DNA of 64,000 nucleotides, taken from Pseudomonas cavernae (GTDB lineage Bacteria > Pseudomonadota > Gammaproteobacteria > Pseudomonadales > Pseudomonadaceae). Under the pieces are notes generated by a model, which saw only the letters and a program-made list of their open reading frames with translations, was not told where the DNA came from and did not search any database. Location: assembly GCF_003595175.1 (NCBI RefSeq), contig NZ_CP032419.1:4092001-4156000 (forward strand). The letters run 5' to 3'. The position numbers and the translations under genes are program-made. Below are positions 54,683-63,978 of the stretch, one piece after another (the stretch's first letter is position 1; every line of letters begins with the position of its first letter).

Positions 54683-56386
54683 ATGAACGACAGCGTCTCT
54701 CTCTCAGGCCTGGCCCGGCAGATGGTGCTGGCCGAATTGCTGGATGAAAAAAGCGCACAGCAAGCCCAGCAGCAGGCCCAGCGCAACAAGCTGCCGCTGG
54801 TCACCTACCTGGTGCAGAACAAGCTGGTGAAGAGCCGTGCCCTGGCCGAACTGGCCGCCGAGCAGTTCGGCGTGGCCTTCGTCGACCTCAACTGCATTGA
54901 TAAAGAGGGGCAGCCCAGGGAACTTGTCAGTGAGAAGCTGATCCGCCAACACCGCGCGCTGCCACTCTGGCGGCGCGGCAACAAGCTGTTCGTCGCCCTG
55001 TCCGACCCCAGCAATCACCAAGCGGTCACCGATATCCAGTTCAGCACCGGGCTGACCACCGAAGCCATCCTGGTGGAGGACGACAAGCTGGGCGACGCCA
55101 TCGAGAAATTTTTCGAGACCGCCAACAGCGGCCTGGAGGAACTCGCCGATGTCGATCTGGACGGCCTGGATATCGAAGCGGTCGATGATGACAAGCAAGA
55201 CAGTGTCGCCGGTCAGGACGCAGACGACGCTCCGGTGGTGCGCTTCGTCAACAAGATGCTGCTGGACGCCATCAAGGGCGGCTCGTCCGACCTGCACTTC
55301 GAGCCCTACGAGAAGGCCTATCGTGTCCGCTTTCGCACCGACGGAATCCTCCACGAAGTGGCCCGCCCGCCAATCCAGCTGGCACCGCGCATCTCCGCCC
55401 GCCTCAAGGTGATGGCGGCGCTGGACATCTCCGAGCGGCGCAGGCCGCAGGACGGCCGGATCAAGATGAAGGTGTCGAAGACCAAGGCCATCGACTTCCG
55501 CGTCAACACCCTGCCGACCCTGTGGGGCGAGAAGATCGTGATGCGGATCCTCGACCCCACCAGCGCGCAGATGGGTATCGATGCACTGGGTTACGAGGAA
55601 AACCAGAAAGACCTGTACATGGCCGCTCTCAAGCAACCGCAGGGCATGATCCTGGTCACCGGCCCCACCGGCTCGGGCAAGACCGTGTCGCTTTATACCG
55701 GCCTGAATATTCTCAACACGATCGACGTGAACATCTCCACCGCCGAAGACCCGGTGGAAATCAACCTGGAGGGGATCAATCAGGTCAACGTCAACCCCAA
55801 GCAGGGCATGGACTTCTCCCAGGCCCTGCGCGCCTTCCTGCGCCAAGACCCGGACATCATCATGGTCGGCGAGATCCGCGACCTGGAAACCGCGGAAATC
55901 GCCATCAAGGCCGCGCAGACCGGCCACATGGTGATGTCGACCCTGCACACCAACAGCGCCGCGGAGACCCTGACCCGCCTGCGCAATATGGGGGTGCCGT
56001 CATTCAACATCGCCACCTCGGTCAACCTGATCATCGCCCAGCGTCTGGCGCGCAAGCTGTGCAGCCACTGCAAGAAGGCCGTCCAGATCCCTCACGAAGC
56101 ACTGCTTCACGAGGGCTTCCCGGAAGACAAGATCGGCAGCTTCAAGCTCTATGGCCCGGTCGGCTGCGAGAATTGCAAGGGTGGCTACAAGGGCCGAGTC
56201 GGGATTTATGAAGTGGTTAAAAACACCCCGGCGCTGCAGCGGATTATCATGGAAGAAGGCAACTCCATCGATATTGCCGCGCAGATGCGCCAGGATGGCT
56301 TCAACGACTTGCGCGCATCCGGTTTGCTGAAAGCCATGCAAGGCATCACCAGCCTCGAAGAGGTCAACCGCGTGACCAAGGACTAA
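54683..56386 (+). CDS. pilB: Type IV pilus assembly ATPase PilB
   Basis: A 567-residue extension ATPase. The N-terminal domain spans about 1-170, followed by the core: Walker A GPTGSGKT, Asp box region and Walker B IIMVGEIRDLETAEIAIKAA, His box HMVMSTLHTNSAAETLTRL. The zinc-binding cysteines are CSHC and CENC. The start at 54683 (MNDSVSLSGLARQM) gives family length; the frame is open further upstream into the pilA promoter. It powers pilus extension at the inner membrane with PilC. Confidence 0.96.
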   Translation: MNDSVSLSGLARQMVLAELLDEKSAQQAQQQAQRNKLPLVTYLVQNKLVKSRALAELAAEQFGVAFVDLNCIDKEGQPRELVSEKLIRQHRALPLWRRGNKLFVALSDPSNHQAVTDIQFSTGLTTEAILVEDDKLGDAIEKFFETANSGLEELADVDLDGLDIEAVDDDKQDSVAGQDADDAPVVRFVNKMLLDAIKGGSSDLHFEPYEKAYRVRFRTDGILHEVARPPIQLAPRISARLKVMAALDISERRRPQDGRIKMKVSKTKAIDFRVNTLPTLWGEKIVMRILDPTSAQMGIDALGYEENQKDLYMAALKQPQGMILVTGPTGSGKTVSLYTGLNILNTIDVNISTAEDPVEINLEGINQVNVNPKQGMDFSQALRAFLRQDPDIIMVGEIRDLETAEIAIKAAQTGHMVMSTLHTNSAAETLTRLRNMGVPSFNIATSVNLIIAQRLARKLCSHCKKAVQIPHEALLHEGFPEDKIGSFKLYGPVGCENCKGGYKGRVGIYEVVKNTPALQRIIMEEGNSIDIAAQMRQDGFNDLRASGLLKAMQGITSLEEVNRVTKD

Positions 56387-56515
56387 CGACCCTGATTGCT
56401 GCATGAACGCATCCCGACGGGGCTGAGGATGCGGTAACCAAGCCGATAACAACTAAACACTGAGAACTACCTGCTCAGGACACCCAGAGACAGGTTCTCC
56501 AGCTAGGGCGCAGAG

Positions 56516-57733
56516 ATGGCTGAAAAAGCATTAAAAACCAGTGTGTTTACCTGGGAAGGTACAGACAAGAAGGGCGCCCGCATCAAGGGTGAACTGAGAG
56601 GTCAAAATCCCGCCCTGATCAAGGCACAGTTGCGCAAACAGGGCATCAACCCGACCAAGGTGCGCAAGAGGTCCGTCTCGCTGTTCGGCGCCGGCAAGAA
56701 GATCAAGCCCATGGATATCGCCCTGTTCACCCGGCAGATGGCGACCATGATGAAGGCCGGTGTACCGCTGCTGCAGAGTTTCGACATCATCGGCGAAGGT
56801 TTCGACAACCCCAACATGCGCAAGCTGGTGGACGAGCTCAAGCAGGAAGTGGCCGCAGGCAACAGCTTCGCCAGTTCCTTGCGCAAGAAGCCCGAATACT
56901 TCGACGATCTCTACTGCAACCTGGTGGACGCAGGCGAGCAGTCTGGCTCCCTGGAAGCGCTGCTCGATCGCGTCGCCACCTACAAGGAGAAGACCGAGGC
57001 GCTCAAGGCCAAGATCAAGAAGGCGATGAACTATCCGATTGCGGTGATCGTGGTGGCCGTCATCGTTACTGCCATTCTGTTGATCAAAGTGGTGCCACAG
57101 TTCAAGGCGGTATTCGAGGGCTTCGGGGCCGAACTGCCAGCATTTACCCTTATGGTGGTGGGCGCTTCCGAATTCCTTCAGGAATGGTGGTTTCTTTTCT
57201 TGGCCGCCATCATTGGCGCGGTGTTTGTGTTCAAGGAGGCACACAAACGCTCGGAGAAATTCCGCAACTGGGTAGACCGCACCCTGCTCAAACTGCCCAT
57301 CGTCGGCGACATCCTCTATAAATCGGCGATAGCCCGTTTCGCACGAACGCTCTCCACCACCTTCGCCGCCGGCGTACCGCTGGTCGATGCACTCGATTCG
57401 GTGGCCGGTGCCACCGGCAACGTGGTTTTCCGCACCGCCACCAACAAAGTCAAAAGCGACGTGTCGACCGGCATGCAGCTCAACTTCTCCATGCGCACCA
57501 CCGGCGTCTTTCCCTCCATGGCAATACAAATGACCGCCATCGGCGAAGAATCCGGTGCGCTGGATGAGATGCTCAGCAAGGTAGCGACATTCTACGAGGA
57601 CGAAGTGGATAACATGGTCGACGGCCTGACCGCGCTGATGGAGCCCATAATCATGTCCGTGCTCGGCGTGCTGGTCGGCGGCCTGGTGATTGCCATGTAC
57701 CTGCCCATCTTCCAACTCGGCAACGTTATCTAA
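56516..57733 (+). CDS. pilC: Type IV pilus inner-membrane platform protein PilC
   Basis: A 405-residue GspF-family platform protein with three transmembrane helices. It has the N-terminal FTWEGTDKKGARIKGELRG, the two cytoplasmic T2SSF domains (first MDIALFTRQMATMMKAGVPLLQSFDII, second SAIARFARTLSTTFAAGVPLVDALD), and ends with IAMYLPIFQLGNVI. It connects PilB to the pilin subunits. The ATG follows an AGGGCGCAGAG site. A 129-base gap follows pilB; pilD begins two bases after its stop. Confidence 0.96.
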   Translation: MAEKALKTSVFTWEGTDKKGARIKGELRGQNPALIKAQLRKQGINPTKVRKRSVSLFGAGKKIKPMDIALFTRQMATMMKAGVPLLQSFDIIGEGFDNPNMRKLVDELKQEVAAGNSFASSLRKKPEYFDDLYCNLVDAGEQSGSLEALLDRVATYKEKTEALKAKIKKAMNYPIAVIVVAVIVTAILLIKVVPQFKAVFEGFGAELPAFTLMVVGASEFLQEWWFLFLAAIIGAVFVFKEAHKRSEKFRNWVDRTLLKLPIVGDILYKSAIARFARTLSTTFAAGVPLVDALDSVAGATGNVVFRTATNKVKSDVSTGMQLNFSMRTTGVFPSMAIQMTAIGEESGALDEMLSKVATFYEDEVDNMVDGLTALMEPIIMSVLGVLVGGLVIAMYLPIFQLGNVI

Positions 57734-57735
57734 AA

Positions 57736-58608
57736 ATGCCTGTTCTCGACCTTCTGGCCAGCCATGTGCTGGCCTTTGTTTTGTGCGCCCTGGTGCTCGG
57801 CCTGCTGGTCGGTAGCTTCCTCAACGTGGTGATCCACCGCCTTCCGAAGATGATGCTCAGCGACTGGAAGGCTCAGGCCCGGGAAGTGCTCGACCTGCCT
57901 GCCGAATCGAGCGGCGCCCGCTTCAACCTGATCCTGCCGAACTCGCACTGCCCGGCCTGCGGCCACGAGATCAAGCCGTGGGAAAACATCCCGCTGTTGA
58001 GCTATCTGGCCCTGCGCGGCAAATGCTCGGCCTGCAAGGCGCCCATCAGCCCGCGCTACCCCCTGGTGGAGCTGGCGTGCGGCCTGCTGTCGGCCTATGT
58101 CGCCTGGCACTTCGGTTTCAGCTGGCAGGGCGGCACCATGCTGCTGCTGACCTGGGGGCTGTTGGCGATGAGCCTGATCGATGCCGACCACCAATTGCTG
58201 CCCGATGCCCTGGTGCTGCCGCTGCTGTGGCTGGGCCTGATCCTCAACCAGTTCGGCCTGTTCGCCAGCCTGGCGGATGCTTTGTGGGGGGCGATCGCCG
58301 GCTATCTCAGCCTGTGGTCGGTGTACTGGCTGTTCAAGCTGGTCACCGGCAAGGAAGGCATGGGCTATGGCGACTTCAAGTTGCTGGCCATGCTCGGCGC
58401 CTGGGGCGGCTGGCAGATCCTGCCGCTGACCATCCTACTGTCCTCGCTGGTCGGTGCGGTGCTGGGGGTGATCATGCTGCGCCTGCGCAATGCCGAAACC
58501 AGCACGCCCATCCCGTTCGGCCCCTACCTGGCAATTGCCGGCTGGATCGCTTTGCTCTGGGGTGATCAAATAACCGGAACCTATCTCCAGTTCGCCGGTT
58601 TCAAATAA
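57736..58608 (+). CDS. pilD: Prepilin leader peptidase / N-methyltransferase PilD
   Basis: A 290-residue membrane aspartyl protease that removes class III leader peptides and methylates the new N-terminal phenylalanine. The zinc cysteines are Cys72, Cys75, Cys97 and Cys100 (HCPACGHE and KCSACKAP). The catalytic aspartates are Asp149 (SLIDADHQLLPD) and Asp213 (MGYGDFK). It would process the short pilin and type II secretion pseudopilins. It starts two bases after the pilC stop. Confidence 0.97.
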   Translation: MPVLDLLASHVLAFVLCALVLGLLVGSFLNVVIHRLPKMMLSDWKAQAREVLDLPAESSGARFNLILPNSHCPACGHEIKPWENIPLLSYLALRGKCSACKAPISPRYPLVELACGLLSAYVAWHFGFSWQGGTMLLLTWGLLAMSLIDADHQLLPDALVLPLLWLGLILNQFGLFASLADALWGAIAGYLSLWSVYWLFKLVTGKEGMGYGDFKLLAMLGAWGGWQILPLTILLSSLVGAVLGVIMLRLRNAETSTPIPFGPYLAIAGWIALLWGDQITGTYLQFAGFK

Positions 58609-58611
58609 TTG

Positions 58612-59229
58612 ATGACACAGCCAACCCCCTGGATTCTCGGCCTCACGGGCGGCATCGGCAGCGGCAAAAGCGCGGTCGCCCAGCACTTCATCGACCTCGG
58701 CGTGCATGCCGTGGATGCCGACCACGCCGCGCGCTGGGTGGTCGAGCCCGGCCGGCCGGCGCTGGCGCAGATTGCCGAGCATTTTGGCGAGGCGGTATTA
58801 CTGGCGGACGGCCAACTGGATCGCGCCGCATTGCGCACGCGGATTTTCCAGAATCCGGAGGAGCGCCGCTGGCTGGAAGCCTTGCTGCATCCATTGATTC
58901 GCCAGGAGATCAGCGAACATCTGGCCCGCGCCGATTCGCCCTACGCCATTCTGGTGTCGCCACTGCTGATCGAATCCGGCCAACATCAAATCACCCAGCG
59001 CATACTGGTGGTAGACACCTCCGAGGAGCTGCAGGTGCAACGCACCATGCTGCGCGACCGCACCTCAGCCGAACAGGTGCAGGCCATCCTCGCCGCCCAG
59101 GCCAAACGCGAGGAGCGCTTGCGCCATGCCGATGACGTGCTGGTCAACGACCGCGACTTGGGCTGGCTGCACACCGAGGTCGAACGCCTGCACCGTTTCT
59201 ATCTGACCTTGCGCGGAGGCCAAGCATGA
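58612..59229 (+). CDS. coaE: Dephospho-CoA kinase
   Basis: A 205-residue kinase for the last step of coenzyme A synthesis. Walker A is [16 protein letters not shown], the substrate-binding [17 protein letters not shown] follows, and the lid region has [10 protein letters not shown] and [10 protein letters not shown]. The ATG at 58612 is preferred to the adjacent TTG. It lies three bases after pilD and overlaps yacG by four bases, forming the conserved pilD-coaE-yacG unit. Confidence 0.96.
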   Translation: MTQPTPWILGLTGGIGSGKSAVAQHFIDLGVHAVDADHAARWVVEPGRPALAQIAEHFGEAVLLADGQLDRAALRTRIFQNPEERRWLEALLHPLIRQEISEHLARADSPYAILVSPLLIESGQHQITQRILVVDTSEELQVQRTMLRDRTSAEQVQAILAAQAKREERLRHADDVLVNDRDLGWLHTEVERLHRFYLTLRGGQA

Positions 59230-59426
59230 GCCAGTCCCCCATCATCAAATGCCCGACCTGCGGCGCACCCGTCGAATTTGGCCCGCAGAGCCCACACCGG
59301 CCCTTCTGCTCGGAGCGCTGCAAGCTGATCGATCTCGGCGCCTGGGCCGCCGAGGAGCACGCGATTCCCGGCGACCCGCTGGAAGACGAACTGTTTTCCG
59401 GCCAGCTGCCGCCGCGCGAGCACTGA
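59226..59426 (+). CDS. yacG: DNA gyrase inhibitor YacG, zinc-binding
   Basis: A 66-residue zinc finger protein. The four zinc cysteines are in [12 protein letters not shown] and [14 protein letters not shown]. The acidic C-terminal tail ends [12 protein letters not shown]. YacG binds GyrB and inhibits gyrase. The start overlaps the coaE stop (ATGA). Confidence 0.95.
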   Translation: MSQSPIIKCPTCGAPVEFGPQSPHRPFCSERCKLIDLGAWAAEEHAIPGDPLEDELFSGQLPPREH

Positions 59427-59452
59427 GAGCCCACGGCGGAGCCGTTCAGATT

Positions 59453-59553
59453 CGTAGGGTGGGTTAGCCGAAGGCGTAACCCACCAACCCTGCCGAACAC
59501 CGGAGTCCAGGGCGGCAGCGCTGGTGGGTTACGCCGCTACGCGGCTAACCCAC
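59453..59553. repeat. Paired-hairpin repeat, GGGTTAG...CTAACCC type
   Basis: CGTAGGGTGGGTTAGCCGAAGG runs to CGTAACCCACC and the inverted arm GGTGGGTTACGCC...GCTAACCCAC closes it. It lies between convergent genes. Confidence 0.8.
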
Positions 59554-59585
59554 AAAAGCCGTGCCCTAAAGCCAACCAGGGCCAC

Positions 59586-60275
59586 TCAGCGCGGCGGCTC
59601 GTCGTCCTTCCAGGGCGCTTGCAGATAGCGCGTGCGATTGAAGGTTTCCAGCCATTCCGGCTGGAACACCACCAAGGCGCTGATCACCATGCCGTTGATA
59701 AAGGCCTCGGGAAACATCACCAGCCACAGATAGCCGGCAAAGTCCTCCAGCCAGGGCGGCAGCGGAAAGCGTCCGTCGACCACCAGCACCGCCAGCCCAG
59801 CCAGCAGGCAGGCCAACGCCGTCAGCGCCGCCGGAAAGAACCCGCAGCAGAAGATGTAGACGAACAGGTTGCGTGGCTGCCGGCGCTCGACCCACTGCGC
59901 ACAGGTTTCGGCGATCAGCACCGGGATGCCCACCAGCAGTAGGCCGTTCAAGCCCACGGCGAGGAAGTCCTGGCGCCCGATCGCCACCAGCCCCAACTGC
60001 GCCACCAGCCCGCCGAGCAGCGCCAGCGGCCAGTCGAGCAGCAAGGTCACCGCCGTCATGCCGATGAAATGAAAGGACAGGCCCGAGGCGAAGTCCCGGC
60101 GCACCAACCACAGCATAAACAGCAGGAATACGGCGCCGAGCAGCAGATGCTGCCGACGGGTATCGCTGAACAACTCCAGCCACGGCGCCCGCCAGATCGC
60201 CCAGAGCAGCGCCGGCAGATAGAGCCCCCAGCCGATCGTCATGCTCGCGGCAGACAACAGTTCGGCAGCAATCAT
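59586..60275 (-). CDS. Predicted membrane protein, ECF-permease/CbiM-like
   Basis: A 229-residue protein with about six transmembrane helices. It resembles the predicted membrane-protein family (COG3235) near energy-coupling factor permeases; a histidine-rich first loop typical of CbiM is not seen. It starts with MIAAELLSAASMTIGWGLYLP and ends with a charged tail. Its ATG overlaps the stop of the acetyltransferase gene by four bases, so the pair is co-translated. Function unknown. Confidence 0.75.
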   Translation of the reverse strand: MIAAELLSAASMTIGWGLYLPALLWAIWRAPWLELFSDTRRQHLLLGAVFLLFMLWLVRRDFASGLSFHFIGMTAVTLLLDWPLALLGGLVAQLGLVAIGRQDFLAVGLNGLLLVGIPVLIAETCAQWVERRQPRNLFVYIFCCGFFPAALTALACLLAGLAVLVVDGRFPLPPWLEDFAGYLWLVMFPEAFINGMVISALVVFQPEWLETFNRTRYLQAPWKDDEPPR

Positions 60276-60697
60276 GGCGATTCCTCGCTGTGCGAGTAGA
60301 CCTGAATGTCGCCGCGCGCCTCCCAGGCCGCCTGCGCCGACCAGAAGGCCAGCGACTCCGGGGTGTCACGCAGAACGAAGACGTGGGATTTCTGCACCCC
60401 CAGCCCGGCCAACTGCTCCAGCGCCCGCCGCAACAGGGCGCGCGCAACGCCCTGGGCCCGATAGGGCTGATCCACCACCAGGTGCTGGAGATAGCCACGC
60501 CGTCCGTCATGCCCCACCAGCACACAGCCCAGCAACCGCCCCTGCCGCTCGCAGAGCAGGCTCAGCCCCGGGGTACGCTGCAGATAGGCGCAAAACGGCA
60601 CGAACTCATCCTCGGGACGCAGACGCAACCCCGGCGTCCGCCGCCACAGTGCGAGCAGAGCCGCGTGGTCATCGGGCTCGATGGGACGGATCGACAT
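60272..60697 (-). CDS. GNAT family N-acetyltransferase
   Basis: A 141-residue GNAT enzyme. The acetyl-CoA binding motif A is DQPYRAQGVARALLRRALEQL near residues 78-98, preceded by LLGCVLVGHDGRRGYLQHLVV. The N-terminus MSIRPIEPDDHAALLALWRR is usual for the family. The substrate cannot be told. It is coupled with the downstream membrane-protein gene. Confidence 0.9.
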   Translation of the reverse strand: MSIRPIEPDDHAALLALWRRTPGLRLRPEDEFVPFCAYLQRTPGLSLLCERQGRLLGCVLVGHDGRRGYLQHLVVDQPYRAQGVARALLRRALEQLAGLGVQKSHVFVLRDTPESLAFWSAQAAWEARGDIQVYSHSEESP

Positions 60698-60812
60698 CGC
60701 AGTATTCCAAAACCTCTTTGCCGCCAGTCTACACCGCGCAAAGAGCGGACATAGAGCGCTCGCCTGACGATCGCCACCTGCACCGGCGAAAGCTGCGGGC
60801 TAAGCTGGAGGC

Positions 60813-61439
60813 ATGGAAGAATCGGACTACCTGCGCCTGCTCACCTACCAGGCCGAACAAGCCAATCTGCTGCTCTCCAATGGCCGCAAGTGGGAGCGCG
60901 AGCGCTGGGTTTGTCAGCGCCTGCTGCAGGCGCTGAACGTCAGCCATCGCAGCGAAGAGTTCAACAGCGGCCAGGAGCCGCCCGACGTGCTGTTCCGCGA
61001 CGCCTGCTTCGAGGTGTTCTTCGTCCTCGATGCCGGCCGCCGCCTGAACGAAGAGTGGCGCGAAGAACTGCAGCGCCGCCGCCGGGCCTTCTCGCTGAGC
61101 CAACTGATCCGCCGCGAGGCACGCCCGAAACGGATTTCCGCCGCCGAACTGCAGGCGCTGCTGGCCCCGACACTGCGCAAGAAGGCCCACAACTACCGCG
61201 AACGGGGCCTGGATCTGAGCGAGCTGGACATGCTCGCCTACGTCAACCTGAAACTCGCGATTCCCGATTTCAACACCGGCTTTCCACCGCCCAGCGAGTA
61301 TCTGCGCCAAGGTTGGCGCTCGCTGTCGCTGGTCGGCCCGACCTTCGCCCGCGTGCTGTTCGCCCACACCGATGCCCCCGATTTCCTGCGCAGCAACCTG
61401 GGCCGTAGCGTGCTGTTCGATCTCGGCATCAGCCTATGA
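60813..61439 (+). CDS. DUF1780 family protein
   Basis: A 208-residue soluble protein with the start MEESDYLRLLTYQAEQANLLL and the GQEPPDVLFRDACFEVFFVLDAGRRLN segment. I assign it to DUF1780, a family found in Pseudomonas near ndh; function unknown. The PPDVLF-x-FEV pattern is reminiscent of nuclease folds, but catalytic residues are not assigned. Its stop overlaps the MOSC gene start (ATGA), so they are co-translated. Confidence 0.8.
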   Translation: MEESDYLRLLTYQAEQANLLLSNGRKWERERWVCQRLLQALNVSHRSEEFNSGQEPPDVLFRDACFEVFFVLDAGRRLNEEWREELQRRRRAFSLSQLIRREARPKRISAAELQALLAPTLRKKAHNYRERGLDLSELDMLAYVNLKLAIPDFNTGFPPPSEYLRQGWRSLSLVGPTFARVLFAHTDAPDFLRSNLGRSVLFDLGISL

Positions 61440-61930
61440 GTTCGCTGCAGGAGCTGCTGGCCGATGTGCCGCAGCGCGGCCGGGTGCGCTGGCTCGGCGT
61501 GCGTCCGCAGGCACGCGCGCCGATGCTCGAACTGCAGGCAGTCGAAGCCCGCCGCGACGCCGGCCTGACCGGCGATCACAGTCGCCCCGGCCCGCGCAAC
61601 ACGCGACAAGTAACGCTGATCCAGTGGGAACACCTGGCGGTGATTGCCGCCCTGCTCGGCCGCGCGGCGGAACAACCGCTGCGGCCCCAGGAGCTGCGCC
61701 GCAATATCGCCATCAGCGGTATCAACCTGTTCAGCCTCAAGGGCCGGCGCTTTCGCATCGGTCAGGCGGTGCTGGAAACCACCGGCTGGTGCCAGCCTTG
61801 CGCACGCCTGGAACAGCATCTGGGCCATGGCGCGTTCCAGGCCGTGCGCGGGCACGGCGGCATCACCGCCCGGGTCCTGTGCAGCGGCATTATTCGCCTG
61901 GATGACGAAGTCTACGTTGAGGCGCCGTGA
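61436..61930 (+). CDS. MOSC-domain protein
   Basis: A 164-residue MOSC-domain protein. The region GLTGDHSRPGPRNTRQVTLIQWEHL and the later LRRNIAISGINLFSLKGRRFRIGQAVLE fit the fold, and the conserved cysteine region is GWCQPCARLEQ. MOSC domains bind sulfur or molybdenum cofactor groups. The start overlaps the DUF1780 stop. A redox or sulfur role is inferred from the family only. Confidence 0.88.
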   Translation: MSSLQELLADVPQRGRVRWLGVRPQARAPMLELQAVEARRDAGLTGDHSRPGPRNTRQVTLIQWEHLAVIAALLGRAAEQPLRPQELRRNIAISGINLFSLKGRRFRIGQAVLETTGWCQPCARLEQHLGHGAFQAVRGHGGITARVLCSGIIRLDDEVYVEAP

Positions 61931-61971
61931 AACGGCCGGCTAGAATGCCGACAGCCCTTAGCGAGGTTTCC

Positions 61972-62145
61972 ATGACCAGCCGCCTCAGCCCCGAAGACCA
62001 AGCCCGAGTCGACCACTACCTGAGCGCGCCGCAGCATCAGGTCGAACGCAAGCCGTTCCGCCCCTGGTTGCTCCTGGCGATCGTCCTCGCCAGCGTCATC
62101 GGATTAGGCCTGCTAAGCCGTCTTTTGAGCCGTTTAGTGCTATGA
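61972..62145 (+). CDS. DUF3094 small membrane protein
   Basis: A 57-residue protein with a polar N-terminus (MTSRLSPEDQARVDHYLSAP), a basic stretch (ERKPFRPW) and one C-terminal transmembrane helix (LLLAIVLASVIGLGLLSRLL). GAGG precedes the ATG. The family is DUF3094, found in Pseudomonas; function unknown. It is 41 bases after the MOSC gene and 63 bases before ndh. Confidence 0.8.
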   Translation: MTSRLSPEDQARVDHYLSAPQHQVERKPFRPWLLLAIVLASVIGLGLLSRLLSRLVL

Positions 62146-62208
62146 GCTGCCTCGCGCTCGCCTTCTCGGCCGTCCACAGCATTCCCCAAAGCCTTGTGAG
62201 ACTGTGCC

Positions 62209-63510
62209 ATGTCCCATCGTATTGTGATTGTCGGCGGCGGCGCCGGCGGCCTGGAGCTTGCCACCCGCCTGGGTAGAGCCCTGGGTAAACGCGGCCTAGC
62301 CAAGATCGTGCTGGTCGACGCCAACCTGACCCATATCTGGAAACCACTGCTGCACGAAGTGGCGGCCGGGTCGCTGAACTCCTCGGAAGACGAACTCAAC
62401 TACGTCGCCCAGGCCAAGTGGAATCATTTCGAATTTCAGCTCGGGCGCATGGCTGGGCTGGATCGCCAGCACAAGCGCATCCGCCTGGCCGCCACCCGCG
62501 ACGAGGATGGTGGCGAACTGCTGCCCGAACGCAATCTGGACTACGACAGCCTGGTGCTGGCAGTCGGCAGCACCACCAACGACTTCGGCACCCCCGGTGC
62601 CGCCGAGCATTGCCTATTTCTCGACACCCGCGCCCAGGCCGAGCGCTTCCACCGCCAGCTGCTCAACCATTACCTGCGCGCCCATGCCGAGCCGGGCCGG
62701 ACCAGCGAACAGATCAGCGTCGCCATCGTCGGCGCCGGCGCCACCGGCGTGGAACTGGCCGCCGAGCTGCATCATGCCGCGCGCGAGCTGGCCGCTTATG
62801 GACTGGATCGCATCCAGCCGGAGAACATGCGCATCACCCTGATCGAGGCCGGCCCACGGGTACTGCCGGCGCTGCCGGAGCGCATCAGTCAGCCGGTGCA
62901 TCGGCGCCTGGAACAGCTCGGCGTGACCGTGCTGACCAATGCGGCAGTCAGCACGGTCACTGCCGAACAGCTGCATACCAGTCAGGGCCAGGTGATTCCG
63001 GCCAGCCTCAAGGTCTGGGCCGCCGGTATTCGCGCCCCGTCCTTCCTGCAGGACCTGGATGGTCTGGAAAGCAACCGCATCAACCAGCTAGTGGTACGCC
63101 CGACCCTGCAAACCACTCGCGACGACGACATCTTCGCCCTGGGCGACTGCGCCGCCTGCCCGCAACCCGGCAACGAGGGACGCAACGTGCCGCCGCGCGC
63201 CCAGGCCGCGCACCAGCAGGCATCGCTGCTGGTGAAGAGCTTCAAGCAGCGGCTGGCCGGGCAAGCGCTGCCGGAATACCACTATAAGGATTACGGCTCG
63301 CTGATCTCCCTGTCGCACTTCAGCGCCGTCGGCAATCTCATGGGCAGCCTGATGGGCAGCGTCAAACTCGAAGGCTGGCTGGCGCGGATGTTCTACATCT
63401 CGCTGTACCGCATGCACCAGATGGCCTTGTATGGCGTATCCCGCACCCTGCTGCTGATGCTCAGCGACCGCATCGGCCGCAGCACCGAACCACGCCTGAA
63501 GCTGCACTGA
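62209..63510 (+). CDS. ndh: Type II NADH:quinone oxidoreductase
   Basis: A 433-residue FAD enzyme of the Ndh (non-proton-pumping) type. The FAD-binding Rossmann motif is IVIVGGGAGGLELATRLG at the start; the NADH-binding motif is VAIVGAGATGVELAAEL near residue 170. FALGDCAACPQPG marks the second FAD contact. The C-terminus is amphipathic (RMFYISLYRMHQMALYG), used to sit on the membrane. It feeds electrons from NADH to quinone. Confidence 0.95.
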   Translation: MSHRIVIVGGGAGGLELATRLGRALGKRGLAKIVLVDANLTHIWKPLLHEVAAGSLNSSEDELNYVAQAKWNHFEFQLGRMAGLDRQHKRIRLAATRDEDGGELLPERNLDYDSLVLAVGSTTNDFGTPGAAEHCLFLDTRAQAERFHRQLLNHYLRAHAEPGRTSEQISVAIVGAGATGVELAAELHHAARELAAYGLDRIQPENMRITLIEAGPRVLPALPERISQPVHRRLEQLGVTVLTNAAVSTVTAEQLHTSQGQVIPASLKVWAAGIRAPSFLQDLDGLESNRINQLVVRPTLQTTRDDDIFALGDCAACPQPGNEGRNVPPRAQAAHQQASLLVKSFKQRLAGQALPEYHYKDYGSLISLSHFSAVGNLMGSLMGSVKLEGWLARMFYISLYRMHQMALYGVSRTLLLMLSDRIGRSTEPRLKLH

Positions 63511-63582
63511 GGCGCAGGCCCGCCGCGCATGGGCTCAGCCATGCGCGGTGAACAGCGCAAATCCTGAAATGCAGACATAGCA

Positions 63583-63616
63583 AAACCCCCTCGAGGCTTG
63601 CGCCTGGAGGGGGTTG
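63583..63616. terminator. Terminator between ndh and the tRNA cluster
   Basis: An AACCCCCTC / GAGGGGGTT hairpin with an inner GAGGC / GCCTG stem; a T-run is present for the minus strand, so it mainly ends the tRNA transcript. Confidence 0.75.
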
Positions 63617-63621
63617 CTGAA

Positions 63622-63697
63622 TGGTGGGTCGTGTAGGATTCGAACCTACGACCAATTGGTTAAAAGCCAACTGCTCTACCAACTGAGCTAACGACCC
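63622..63697 (-). tRNA. tRNA-Lys (anticodon TTT)
   Basis: A 76-base gene with encoded CCA. Acceptor stem GGGTCGT / ACGACCC, anticodon loop CTTTTAA with anticodon TTT, and T-arm GTTCGAATC. Confidence 0.97.
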
Positions 63698-63702
63698 AAA
63701 AA

Positions 63703-63779
63703 TGGTCGGGGTAGGGGGATTCGAACTCCCGACATCCTGCTCCCAAAGCAGGCGCGCTACCGGACTGCGCTATACCCCG
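63703..63779 (-). tRNA. tRNA-Pro (anticodon TGG)
   Basis: A 77-base gene with encoded CCA. Acceptor stem CGGGGTA / TACCCCG, anticodon loop TTTGGGA with anticodon TGG, T-arm GTTCGAATC. Confidence 0.97.
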
Positions 63780-63788
63780 GCTGGAATT

Positions 63789-63864
63789 TGGCTCCGCGAC
63801 CTGGACTCGAACCAGGGACCCAATGATTAACAGTCATTTGCTCTACCGACTGAGCTATCGCGGA
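63789..63864 (-). tRNA. tRNA-Asn (anticodon GTT)
   Basis: A 76-base gene with encoded CCA. Acceptor stem TCCGCGA / TCGCGGA, anticodon loop CTGTTAA with anticodon GTT, T-arm GTTCGAGTC. It is the first gene of the Asn-Pro-Lys transcript. Confidence 0.97.
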
Positions 63865-63978
63865 ACTACGTATTCCAAGCTCTGCTGCGTGGATTCGCGC
63901 TTCAGAGGCGCGCCATTTTACGTTTCGCGGCGAGCCTGTCAACCCTCTAAACGTCTTTTAAGACAAGGATTTGCTGCA

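Noticed and set aside
63757-63942. Small open frame over the tRNA-Asn gene
   Set aside because: It lies on top of a tRNA and shows no coding features.
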